DNA from: Salibacteraceae bacterium
Lineage (GTDB): Bacteria > Bacteroidota > Bacteroidia > Flavobacteriales_G > Salibacteraceae
Reading direction: 5' to 3'
NCBI GenBank assembly: GCA_023262195.1
Contig: JALRDM010000271.1
Coordinates: 1 to 12,029, forward strand
DNA: 12,029 bases
Positions 1 to 6,860 of this stretch are shown here, in pieces (the stretch's first letter is position 1; every line of letters begins with the position of its first letter). The notes beneath the pieces were generated by a model. That model searched no databases. It worked only from the letters and a program-made list of their open reading frames with translations, and had not been told where the DNA came from. The position numbers and the translations under genes are program-made.

Positions 1-594
1 GAAGCGATCATCAGGCGTTGTTGACGCGAGGTGCTTAAAGGTAATTCCATCATCTTCGCTCACGTATATTCCGTAACCTGGCCAATTATCATCAAAATCA
101 CAACCTGAACCAACATATATGAGTCCATTGGTAGTGTCCTGGTGTATGGCAGATATTATCGAAGTGCTTGAGTCTAGATTGTTAAATTGAGAATGACGCT
201 CCCAAAAACTACCACCATCATAACTAATATACAAACCACCAGAGGCCGAGCCAACCAACATTGTATCTGGCTTGCCATACACTTCAATTATTGCTCGGGA
301 TCTACCACCTACGTTATCTGGCCCTTGCTGAACGAAGGACAACCCTAAACTATTTGAACGAGCCGCACCTTTACTATTAATCTCATTCCATACCTTATTT
401 CTAATAGCAGGATTATATAGACCTGTCGGCATGTCAACTTTGGCCCAAGCCATCTTGTCACCAGCATTGGTTTGGTCATTGGAATTCTGAGCAGCATTTC
501 TTTCAGAATAAGTACGAGCAGGCTCCTGCCAATTCAATGCAAGTAAACCTGTTATAGCTGCGGTGGCGGCAATGGGTAGTAAAAATTTCTTCAT
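1..594 (-). CDS. Secreted BNR/Asp-box beta-propeller protein (N-terminal part, runs off left edge)
   Basis: This frame starts with ATG at 594 and stays open for 198 codons to the window edge, so the C-terminal part is missing. Residues 1-20 (MKKFLLPIAATAAITGLLAL) are a lysine-led hydrophobic export signal. Residues 91-101 read GPDNVGGRSRA, a sequence typical of Bacteroidota proteins with sortilin/BNR-like propellers. Two Asp-box-like motifs follow: ISYDGGSFW at 123-131 and SEDDGITF at 179-186, each on a beta-hairpin turn spaced as in consecutive propeller blades. In this phylum such proteins are usually large, exported, and often end in a T9SS sorting domain, but that end lies outside the window. 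Substrate and function cannot be told from this part; a sialidase or other glycosidase activity should not be assumed, because Asp-boxes are only structural. Confidence 0.82.
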   Translation of the reverse strand, partial: MKKFLLPIAATAAITGLLALNWQEPARTYSERNAAQNSNDQTNAGDKMAWAKVDMPTGLYNPAIRNKVWNEINSKGAARSNSLGLSFVQQGPDNVGGRSRAIIEVYGKPDTMLVGSASGGLYISYDGGSFWERHSQFNNLDSSTSIISAIHQDTTNGLIYVGSGCDFDDNWPGYGIYVSEDDGITFKHLASTTPDDRF

Positions 595-677
595 AATTAA
601 TTTGCTGTTTGCAAGTCCTTTATTCTGTGAAAAAAGGAAGCGCAATTTAACGAAAATATAACCCAATATCAGCCATA

Positions 678-690
678 TTGTTTGAAACAA
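678..690. repeat. 13-bp palindrome upstream of the BNR protein gene
   Basis: TTGTTT-G-AAACAA is a perfect 6-bp inverted repeat around one central base. It lies about 84 bases upstream of the BNR protein start, in the 143-base gap between two minus-strand genes. Its size and position would suit a dimeric repressor site. It is AT-rich and short, so chance is a real alternative. The rest of 595-737 shows no open frame of interest and no convincing terminator. Confidence 0.3.
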
Positions 691-737
691 ATGTCTCATT
701 TATAAAACGGTGGAAAACCCAAGAATATGGTAAACGA

Positions 738-1478
738 TTACAGATGGCGTTTACCCATTTGAAAGCCAACGAATAAGGTCAAATAGAATTGGTCATTATA
801 GGTGTTTTCCATAATTGGAATTCGTCTGGCAAAAACATCCAAAATGACTCCAATTTCTATGGCACGAATTATAGAGTCATCAGAAGAATACTCAAAGTTT
901 AGCGTGGCTTTTGTGTGACCTCCTGGATATGGTCTGATCGACCCAAGTCTATATAATGCTGGTGCGCGCCCCAATACTTCACCCTGATTATCTAGCTCCA
1001 CACTATACCTTACAATTTCATTTCGACCTTCTCCATTTGCTCGATAATCAACATAAACTGGTTTGGCTAATCCTAAGCTGGGCCCAAATAGGGCGTAGTA
1101 ACTAACACGTACTCCACGCTTCAAATCCTTGTCAAACAAAACATTTTGCCACCCAAAGGAGGTTCGAAGCATACCTACCGAATTGATCTTACCGAAAAAG
1201 TAACCCCGTGAATCTTGTCCGCCACGATTAATCTTAAATTCTTTGGGGTGCTTGACTGTCAATAGATCAACACTAACTATTCGGTTAGAAAAACCGGTCT
1301 TTCTCCATGCATGTTGATAGTTTACACCAATGCCTTTTGTGTGTAAAAAAACACTCGCAGCATCATGAGACCTATAAAATGCTTTGTTGGTAACTCCATT
1401 CTGAGCCTGAACATCTACCAACCCACAAGGATTTATAAACAGGATGATAAGCACAAAAAATGGCACGTTCGCTCGCAT
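738..1478 (-). CDS. Conserved Bacteroidota outer-membrane protein of unknown function
   Basis: This 246-residue protein has a hydrophobic signal peptide at residues 5-20 with likely cleavage after the VQAQ at 23-26. The remainder is rich in alternating polar and aromatic strands, as in an outer-membrane beta-barrel. I recognise a pattern recurring in a conserved, unnamed Bacteroidota family: HPKE at 77-80, a GK-x-N strand near 97, LAKPVYV at 137-143, GRAP at 170-173, a YPG near 184 followed by a K-A-x-L-x-F-E strand, IRAIEIG at 204-210, PIM at 221-223 and a closing MGKRHL. The length fits the family as I remember it. Start ATG at 1478 is the only start that keeps the signal peptide. It follows the 44-residue lipoprotein gene on the same strand after 85 bases. 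Its biochemical role is unknown; a small structural or transport barrel is a guess. Confidence 0.8.
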   Translation of the reverse strand: MRANVPFFVLIILFINPCGLVDVQAQNGVTNKAFYRSHDAASVFLHTKGIGVNYQHAWRKTGFSNRIVSVDLLTVKHPKEFKINRGGQDSRGYFFGKINSVGMLRTSFGWQNVLFDKDLKRGVRVSYYALFGPSLGLAKPVYVDYRANGEGRNEIVRYSVELDNQGEVLGRAPALYRLGSIRPYPGGHTKATLNFEYSSDDSIIRAIEIGVILDVFARRIPIMENTYNDQFYLTLFVGFQMGKRHL

Positions 1479-1483
1479 TGAGT

Positions 1484-1491
1484 CAAATGTA
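1484..1491 (-). promoter_or_regulatory. Candidate -7 box just before the outer-membrane protein gene
   Basis: The minus strand reads TACATTTG, an exact match to the Bacteroidota -7 consensus TAnnTTTG. It ends only 5 bases before the ATG at 1478, which would give an almost leaderless transcript. No clear TTTG -33 element lies 19-21 bases upstream. The match may be accidental. Confidence 0.22.
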
Positions 1492-1514
1492 CCACATAGA
1501 AATCTAAAACATGC

Positions 1515-1533
1515 TTTCGGTCATTAACCGAAA
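1515..1533 (-). terminator. Intergenic hairpin, possible terminator or attenuator
   Basis: On the minus strand TTTCGGT-TAATG-ACCGAAA forms a 7-bp perfect stem with a 5-base loop, 30 bases after the lipoprotein stop and 36 bases before the next start. A short run of four T residues follows five bases after the stem, so it is only a weak intrinsic terminator. It could partly uncouple the two minus-strand genes. Confidence 0.38.
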
Positions 1534-1563
1534 ACTAAATTTTGTGAATGATTCGGATCTATC

Positions 1564-1698
1564 CTAAGAAGGTATTTCGGTCAACTGGTCAGCAGAATCC
1601 AATGTACCGTATGCGGGACATGTTTCGTGAGATTTGCATGAAGACGCAGAAATAGCAATAATGAAGGTGGCGATGATTAAGAGCGATATTCGTTTCAT
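1564..1698 (-). CDS. Small predicted lipoprotein, 44 residues
   Basis: An ATG at 1698 opens a 44-codon frame ending in TAG at 1564. The product starts MKRISLLIIATFIIAIS, a classic lipoprotein signal: K2-R3, a hydrophobic core to about residue 18, then ASSC with Cys21 as the lipidated residue. The -3 position is Ala, not Leu, which Bacteroidota tolerate. The mature chain is only 24 residues, KSHETCPAYG and an acidic tail, with a second cysteine at 27. No enzymatic domain can fit. The clean signal, the exact -7 box upstream at 1736-1743 and the stop well inside the gap argue that it is real. It lies 85 bases upstream of the 246-residue outer-membrane protein gene on the same strand and may be co-transcribed with it. 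I have an unverified impression that short lipoproteins with a CPAY motif recur in Bacteroidota. Function unknown. Confidence 0.68.
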   Translation of the reverse strand: MKRISLLIIATFIIAISASSCKSHETCPAYGTLDSADQLTEIPS

Positions 1699-1720
1699 AT
1701 TTTCTATCGTTTTACTTAAG

Positions 1721-1737
1721 TGACCGTAAGATGGTCA
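1721..1737. repeat. Dyad next to the lipoprotein promoter
   Basis: TGACC-N7-GGTCA is a 5-bp inverted repeat with a 7-base spacer. It overlaps the start-proximal end of the candidate -7 box on the minus strand, a position suited to an operator that blocks initiation. The gap at 1699-1831 is shared by the divergent lipoprotein and ung genes. Confidence 0.3.
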
Positions 1738-1743
1738 AATTTA
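1736..1743 (-). promoter_or_regulatory. Candidate -7 promoter box for the small lipoprotein gene
   Basis: The minus strand reads TAAATTTG, an exact TAnnTTTG match, ending 37 bases before the ATG at 1698. That gives a leader of roughly 30 bases. A TTG-type -33 element at the usual 19-21 base spacing is not obvious, so support comes from the -7 match and position only. Confidence 0.38.
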
Positions 1744-1831
1744 AGGTATTGTAACGTTGAGTTTTGGTTTTTATAATCTTGTTTTCGACAAAGCGGTGTA
1801 TGAGGGGTATAAGAAAGAATGAAATTAGTGG

Positions 1832-2503
1832 ATGCATAGTAGATTGAATAAAAAATGGGTTGACTTAATGAAGAATGAGTCGGTCTTGGCTAGGCTTGAA
1901 GTGATTATTGACAAAGTCGAATCGTCTCGATCCAAACAAAATGTCTTTCCAAAAAGGAGTGATGTTTTTAAGGGATTAAATATGGTTGATCCCGAATTGG
2001 TAAAGGTGGTCATCCTAGGTCAAGATCCGTATCATGGGTTCAATCAGGCGAATGGGCTGGCTTATGCGGTTCCTGAAGGGGTGAGCATTGCGCCATCATT
2101 ACTAAACATCTATAAGGAGCTATATAATGACATTGGCATGGCCATGCCAGCGCATGGCGACCTTTCTTGCTGGGCGAAGCAGGGTGTGTTACTTCTAAAC
2201 TCTGTATTGTCTGTAGTAGAATCAAAACCGGGGTCACATAGAAATTTGGGGTGGGAAATAATTACAGATGAAATAATTCTAGCCTTGTCGCGTTCGAGGA
2301 CCAATCTAGTTTTTATGCTCTGGGGAGGTTTTGCAAGATCAAAAAGGCATCTAATTGAAACTTCCAATCACTTGGTTTTGGAAGCGCCTCATCCCTCGCC
2401 ACTCTCTGCTTACAGAGGTTTTTTTGGGAGCAAACATTTTAGTCAGGCTAATGCATTTTTAAAAAGAAATGATGCGGAAATTATTCATTGGGATTGTCTG
2501 TAG
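1832..2503 (+). CDS. ung: Uracil-DNA glycosylase, family 1
   Basis: The enzyme removes uracil from DNA, left by cytosine deamination or dUTP incorporation, and so starts base-excision repair in the cytoplasm. The 223-residue length fits family 1. The water-activating motif GQDPYH is at 63-68 with catalytic Asp65 and Tyr67, which excludes thymine. Asn123 in LLNSVLS reads the uracil edge, and HPSPLSAYRG at 187-196 carries catalytic His187 and the DNA-intercalating loop. The usual uracil-stacking Phe, in the GLAF segment of the E. coli enzyme, is Tyr78 here (GLAY). ATG at 1832 is preferred over the in-frame ATG at 1868, because the NKKWVDLM stretch aligns with the N-terminal helix (TWHDVL) of E. 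coli Ung. Its last 35 bases overlap the start of the next gene, so it is the likely first gene of the operon running to 7601. Confidence 0.97.
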   Translation: MHSRLNKKWVDLMKNESVLARLEVIIDKVESSRSKQNVFPKRSDVFKGLNMVDPELVKVVILGQDPYHGFNQANGLAYAVPEGVSIAPSLLNIYKELYNDIGMAMPAHGDLSCWAKQGVLLLNSVLSVVESKPGSHRNLGWEIITDEIILALSRSRTNLVFMLWGGFARSKRHLIETSNHLVLEAPHPSPLSAYRGFFGSKHFSQANAFLKRNDAEIIHWDCL

Positions 2504-4211
2504 CTTTTTAAGTCTGCACGGCTTTGCTCAAGAGGATCTGGGTTTTTCCTACATCAAAGTGCGTGAGATTGATTCGCAGTTTACCAAAATAGATCGCTAC
2601 AGCAAGAAGCACTATAAAGCAAAGCAGTACAGTTCCTTGCTTGATGAGCTAAGGACTCAATGTAATAACGAGGGGTTTGTTTTGCACAGACTTCAATCAG
2701 ACACTATAAATGATACCTTATTCATCACCGTTGAGCTGGGTAAATCCTATCGCTGGTCTAACCTCGAATCCGATGAAATTGCGAAGGAATACATGCGTAA
2801 AGCTAGAATTCGAGTTGAGAAATTTTCTAGAAAAGCTGTATCCGCTAAGCGCATTGGAACTGCCTTTAATCGAACCTTAAGGTATTGTGAAAACCATGGA
2901 TTTCCTTTCGCGAGCATTAAAATAGATAGTGTGTCTATAGTGTCAGAATCGGTTGCTGGTATTATTAAGTTAGAGCTTGGGCCATACACCACCATTGATA
3001 GTCTGGTGCTTGTGGGAGATCTAGATGTTCGAGAGGGTTTCATAGCAGGATACACTGGCTTAAAGGAAGGTAGCGCATATAATGAGCAAAGGATAAGGGG
3101 TGCTGCACAGGACCTTGATCAAGTTCCATTTATCGTTACGCCTAATGGAGCGCAAGTGCAGTTTAATGAGTCGGCTACAAAGGTGATACTGCAGCTTAAT
3201 AAAGAGCGTGCAAGTAGATTTGATGGAATTGTTGGCTTTTTACCTGATGAAAATACAGGCGAGCTTCTAATTACAGGGGATGTGTCTATTCACCTCGAGA
3301 ATTCACTAAAGCAGGGTGAAGTGTTTGACCTTAAATGGAGAAGGCTTCAATCAAACACGCAGGATCTAGAAGCAATTACCAGTTTTCCCTTTGTGTTTGA
3401 TTCACCATTCGGACCGGATGCTCGGTTGAAGATTTACCGGAGGGATACAACCTTTACCGATGTGTTTGGCAAAGCAGGAATTCGTTACATCTTTAGTCGA
3501 AACAACTATGTGAGGGCGTTTGTAGATCAGCAGGTGACCAATCTTATAAGCACTTCTCAATACGAGAATACTTTGGTGATTCCAGAGTACTTAGATCGCA
3601 GCATTACCTCCTTTGGACTTGGAATACGATATGCCAAACTTGATTACATGTTGAATCCTGCTAAGGGCATTATTATAGATGTTGACGGAGCGGTTGGTAC
3701 CAAACGGATCATCGAAAATGCGGATATACCCCAAGCGATTTATGATTCACTTGAACTAAACTCAGTACAATTTAGAACCAATGGTGACATTGCTTATTTC
3801 GTATCTGTTGTGCCGAGGTTGGTTTGGCACCAACGTTTTTTAGGTGGATCTATCTTGAATAACCAGGTGTTTAATAATGAAGCTACACGCATTGGGGGAC
3901 TTAAGACTTTGCGGGGGTTTAATGAAGAGGCAATATTTGCCACAAGCTACATGATTGCGCGAAATGAACTCCGCTACCAGATAGAGCGAAATGGTTATCT
4001 GTTTTTGTTATTTGATGGAGCTTGGTATGAAAATATGTCGCTGAACCACTTGGGTGCTCGAAGAGATACTCCTTATGCTTTGGGTTTGGGAATTACCTTA
4101 GGAACTAAAGCTGGTATATTTAGTCTTTCTGCCGCTGCGGGTAGTGAGCAGGGTAACCCCCTTTTAATTAGGTCTACGAAATTTCACTTTGGTTTTCTCA
4201 GCATATTCTAA
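2469..4211 (+). CDS. Omp85/TamA-like outer-membrane protein
   Basis: This 580-residue protein has a signal peptide at 1-20 (cleavage near GFAQ), a periplasmic region at about 30-250 and a C-terminal 16-strand-type barrel region from about 252 to the closing aromatic residue Phe580. The periplasmic part contains two or three POTRA-like modules: a beta pair near 82-96, a helix-turn-strand unit at 130-172 with NHGFPFASIKID, and a third at 176-245. LRGF at 481-484, inside RIGGLKTLRGF, matches the conserved VRGF/LRGF of lid loop 6 in Omp85 proteins. Size and plan are closest to TamA, but the shorter periplasmic part also resembles other BamA/TamA-family proteins, so the exact subfamily is open. 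The expected role is inserting proteins or moving lipids at the outer membrane. The start overlaps ung by 35 bases and no later ATG keeps the signal peptide; ATG at 2472 is equally possible. Confidence 0.85.
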   Translation: MMRKLFIGIVCSFLSLHGFAQEDLGFSYIKVREIDSQFTKIDRYSKKHYKAKQYSSLLDELRTQCNNEGFVLHRLQSDTINDTLFITVELGKSYRWSNLESDEIAKEYMRKARIRVEKFSRKAVSAKRIGTAFNRTLRYCENHGFPFASIKIDSVSIVSESVAGIIKLELGPYTTIDSLVLVGDLDVREGFIAGYTGLKEGSAYNEQRIRGAAQDLDQVPFIVTPNGAQVQFNESATKVILQLNKERASRFDGIVGFLPDENTGELLITGDVSIHLENSLKQGEVFDLKWRRLQSNTQDLEAITSFPFVFDSPFGPDARLKIYRRDTTFTDVFGKAGIRYIFSRNNYVRAFVDQQVTNLISTSQYENTLVIPEYLDRSITSFGLGIRYAKLDYMLNPAKGIIIDVDGAVGTKRIIENADIPQAIYDSLELNSVQFRTNGDIAYFVSVVPRLVWHQRFLGGSILNNQVFNNEATRIGGLKTLRGFNEEAIFATSYMIARNELRYQIERNGYLFLLFDGAWYENMSLNHLGARRDTPYALGLGITLGTKAGIFSLSAAAGSEQGNPLLIRSTKFHFGFLSIF

Positions 4212-4232
4212 GGTGAATGATTGCCTAAGGTG
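4208..4232 (+). repeat. Tandem 8-bp direct repeat with 17-bp period
   Basis: CTAAGGTG occurs at 4208-4215 and again at 4225-4232. The first copy includes the stop codon of the Omp85-like gene; the second abuts a candidate -7 box. The 17-bp spacing would put the copies roughly one and a half helical turns apart. It may be chance. Confidence 0.3.
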
Positions 4233-4240
4233 TACGTTTG
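4233..4240 (+). promoter_or_regulatory. Candidate internal -7 box upstream of rmuC
   Basis: TACGTTTG matches TAnnTTTG exactly and lies 25 bases upstream of the GTG start of rmuC, in the only sizeable gap of the operon. No TTTG-type -33 element is seen at the expected spacing. It could give rmuC and the downstream genes extra transcription independent of ung. Confidence 0.3.
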
Positions 4241-4265
4241 TTGATCATCTTTTAAGCGCCTTGTT

Positions 4266-5609
4266 GTGATAGAATATCTTGTTTTTCTGGTTGTTGGTAT
4301 TGGTATTGGTTATGTAATAGGTTTTTTCATCAATCGTTCAAAAAAGTCGAGCGATGGTGATTTAAGCCAAGCCCAAGCCGAGATAGAAGCCATAAGGTCT
4401 GAAAGAGATGAAGCACGCGAACAACGTGCCGAGTTTTCTGGCAGACTTCAAAAATCAATTGAGGAATTTCAAAAGCAAGACACGGCACTCAAATTACAGA
4501 CTGAGGAAATAAAAGAATTAACGGGAAAGGTCAAATCGCTCGAGGCTGAGAGAAATAATTTAGAAGAAAAGCTCATGGAGCAAAAGGGCGAAGTGGAGAA
4601 GCTCAACGAGCGCTTTAAAAATGAATTCAAGGTTTTGGCAGATCAAATTCTAAAGCAGAATTCTAAAGAGTTTTCGAGTACCCACCGCAAAGAATTGGAT
4701 GAGCTGTTACGTCCTTTCAAAGAACGAATTGAAAACTTTGAGAAACGCGTTAATGAAGTATATAAGGATGAGAATGAGAGTAGGTCGAAACTTTTTGGCC
4801 AAGTGGAGGAGCTGATGAAACTCAACCATAAAATCTCGGATGAAGCCAATAATCTTACAAAGGCGCTTAAGGGTGATTCGCAAAAACAAGGCGCATGGGG
4901 TGAATTCATACTTGAGAGTATCCTCGAAAGCTCAGGGCTCGAAAAGGGGGTAGAATATGAAACGCAAAGCTCAACCACCACTGAAGAAGGTAGGTTTAGG
5001 CCAGATGTAATTGTAAAACTTCCTGACGATCAGCACATCGTTATTGATTCAAAAGTTTCTTTGAAGGCTTACGAAGCTTCCGTAAATGCTTCGAGCGATG
5101 AGGAAAAACAATCGTATTTAGCTCAACACGTAGCAAGCATTAAGGCTCATGTTAAAGGTTTAGCCGATAAAAATTATCAATCTTTAATAAAGGGACAATC
5201 GTTGGATTTCGTGCTCATGTTTGTGCCAATTGAAGCGGGTTTCTCTGAGGCACTTCGAAACGATAATTCGCTTTATAATTATGCGTGGGAGAAAAGAATT
5301 GTCATTGTTAGTCCCACCACACTGCTCGCCACACTCAGAACCATAGCAAGTGTTTGGAAACAAGAGAAGCAAAATAGAAATGTGGCCGCCATTGCTGACG
5401 AAAGTGGTAAAATGTATGACAAGTTTGTTGGGTTTCTCGAAGACATGGAGAAGATAAACAGAGGGCTTGGTATGTCTACAAAAGCCTATGATGAGGCCTT
5501 AAAAAAACTAAATTCAGGTACTGGAAATTTGGTTAGGCGAGCCGAAAAGATTAAGGCCCTCGGTGCGAAGGCGAGCAAAGAAATTCCTGACTCTTTTTCG
5601 GGCGAATGA
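4266..5609 (+). CDS. rmuC: RmuC family DNA recombination protein
   Basis: RmuC limits recombination at inverted repeats in E. coli and carries a predicted PD-(D/E)XK-like nuclease core; its exact reaction is not settled. Residues 4-22 form one membrane segment. A long charged coiled coil spans about 30-195, and the RmuC domain follows: GAWGE at 209-213, RFRPDVIVKLP at 243-253 and VIDSKVSLKAY at 259-269. Asp247 or Asp261 with Lys263 are the nuclease-like residues. MFVPIEAGF at 318-326 and a closing helical bundle also match the family, and 447 residues is normal. The start is GTG at 4266; the next in-frame ATG lies after the membrane anchor and would remove it. The stop overlaps the next start as ATGA, so translational coupling is likely. 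Confidence 0.94.
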   Translation: MIEYLVFLVVGIGIGYVIGFFINRSKKSSDGDLSQAQAEIEAIRSERDEAREQRAEFSGRLQKSIEEFQKQDTALKLQTEEIKELTGKVKSLEAERNNLEEKLMEQKGEVEKLNERFKNEFKVLADQILKQNSKEFSSTHRKELDELLRPFKERIENFEKRVNEVYKDENESRSKLFGQVEELMKLNHKISDEANNLTKALKGDSQKQGAWGEFILESILESSGLEKGVEYETQSSTTTEEGRFRPDVIVKLPDDQHIVIDSKVSLKAYEASVNASSDEEKQSYLAQHVASIKAHVKGLADKNYQSLIKGQSLDFVLMFVPIEAGFSEALRNDNSLYNYAWEKRIVIVSPTTLLATLRTIASVWKQEKQNRNVAAIADESGKMYDKFVGFLEDMEKINRGLGMSTKAYDEALKKLNSGTGNLVRRAEKIKALGAKASKEIPDSFSGE

Positions 5610-6859
5610 TCTCAAGGAATTCGCTCGGGTTGATTGGTGGTTTGCTTATGTTGATATGCTTGTCTGCGTGTCAGACTTCCTCGAAGACTGGAGGGAGAGA
5701 TATAAGCGGCAACTATGCGAGCCAGCTACAGAAATCGCTCGACCTTGAAGCGAAGGTCTTTTCAAATTCTGATGGTAAGGTATCCGTGCGCTTGAAGATT
5801 TTACAAAATGATCTGAGCTTCGATAAAGGTAAAACCAAGCTTTCCGTTAGCTATGCCGTGTTTAGTTCATATTCGGCACCGCAGCCATTGGATAGTAATC
5901 GAATAGTTAAAGAGCTAATTCAAACGGATCATCAGTTTCTTGAAACCGAAGTAGAGCTGAGTGTTATGAGCGGGCGGGGCTATATACTAGAGCTTGAAGT
6001 CCGCAACCCAATGAGCGGTAGGTCGGCCAAAAAAGTGATTGATATAGTGGACCCAAATAAGTTTTCTGGCCAGTCTTTTTCTATATCCGACTTTGAAGGT
6101 CGAATCATCTATGAACCTTATGTCAACTCTGCTGACAGCTACTTGATTACATGTTTAGAGGATCAAACGGCATTGTTTGTCAAGTTTTATGATCGGGATT
6201 TTCCTATTGCCGCCCCTCCCTTTTCTACCGCTAATCCAAAGCCCTTCAATTTTAAACCGGATAAGACATTTAGGTTAAATATGGTAGATGCTCGTCACAC
6301 AGTGCTGTATATCACTCAGCCTGGGTTTTATCACATAGTGCAAAAAGAGGACGATCAACAGGGTGGTTCTATACACTATTTTGGAAATCACTATCCAGAA
6401 TCAAAGACGGTTAATGATTTGCTTTATCCTTTGCGATATATCACTACCAATGAAGAGTACACGGACCTTCAGGAGAGTAAAAACCTCAAAAAAAGCATTG
6501 ATGCCTTTTGGCTTAGGCTGGGAGGAGATCAAGTGAGGGCAAAGAAATTGATCCAGAATTATTACACCCGTGTAGAAGAATCGAATGTTCATTTTACCTC
6601 TTACATAGAAGGATGGAAATCGGATAGAGGAATGTGTTACACAATTTTTGGATCTCCAACTAAGGTCACCCGAAGCACTTCAAAGGAAGTATGGATGTAT
6701 GGTAACCCCGGTGATTTTAATGCGTTGAAATTTGAGTTTGTTAAAGTGGTGAATCCTTTTTCTCAAAACGATTTTAGATTAATACGAAGTGCTACATTGA
6801 AAACACCTTGGTACAGAGCTGTAGATTTATGGAGGCAAGGTCGGATAACTACATACTAG
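5606..6859 (+). CDS. GWxTD-domain lipoprotein
   Basis: This 417-residue protein begins with a lipoprotein signal (hydrophobic core 7-19, lipobox LSAC with Cys22). Residues about 45-265 are beta-rich with no enzyme motif I recognise. The C-terminal part from about 278 is a GWxTD domain, named for a conserved Gly-Trp-x-Thr-Asp: YITTNEEY at 278-285, KSIDAFW at 296-302, an NYYTRV helix at 318-323, EGWKSDRGMCYTIFGSP at 335-351 and EVWMYG at 361-366. Here the motif is GWKSD, with Ser replacing Thr. Such proteins are frequent in Bacteroidota and related phyla, but their molecular function is unknown to me. It is coupled to rmuC by the ATGA overlap, and rlmB begins one base after its stop. A periplasm-facing, membrane-anchored role is the only safe inference. 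Confidence 0.9.
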   Translation: MISRNSLGLIGGLLMLICLSACQTSSKTGGRDISGNYASQLQKSLDLEAKVFSNSDGKVSVRLKILQNDLSFDKGKTKLSVSYAVFSSYSAPQPLDSNRIVKELIQTDHQFLETEVELSVMSGRGYILELEVRNPMSGRSAKKVIDIVDPNKFSGQSFSISDFEGRIIYEPYVNSADSYLITCLEDQTALFVKFYDRDFPIAAPPFSTANPKPFNFKPDKTFRLNMVDARHTVLYITQPGFYHIVQKEDDQQGGSIHYFGNHYPESKTVNDLLYPLRYITTNEEYTDLQESKNLKKSIDAFWLRLGGDQVRAKKLIQNYYTRVEESNVHFTSYIEGWKSDRGMCYTIFGSPTKVTRSTSKEVWMYGNPGDFNALKFEFVKVVNPFSQNDFRLIRSATLKTPWYRAVDLWRQGRITTY

Positions 6860-6860
6860 A

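Noticed and set aside
1760..1790. A promoter for the ung operon built on TAATCTTG near 1773.
   Set aside because: It differs from TAnnTTTG at one fixed base, and the nearest TTG elements have the wrong spacing (about 14 or 22 bases).
2747..3055. Antisense open frame of 102 codons inside the Omp85-like gene.
   Set aside because: It is wholly inside a well-supported gene, shows no recognisable domain, and has composition typical of an antisense shadow.
4643..4981. Antisense open frame of 112 codons inside rmuC.
   Set aside because: It mirrors the codon bias of rmuC, and the predicted peptide is Ser/Leu-rich with no motif and no upstream signals.
5563..5748. A 61-codon plus-strand frame across the rmuC/GWxTD junction.
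   Set aside because: It overlaps two strong genes in another frame and has no signal or motif.
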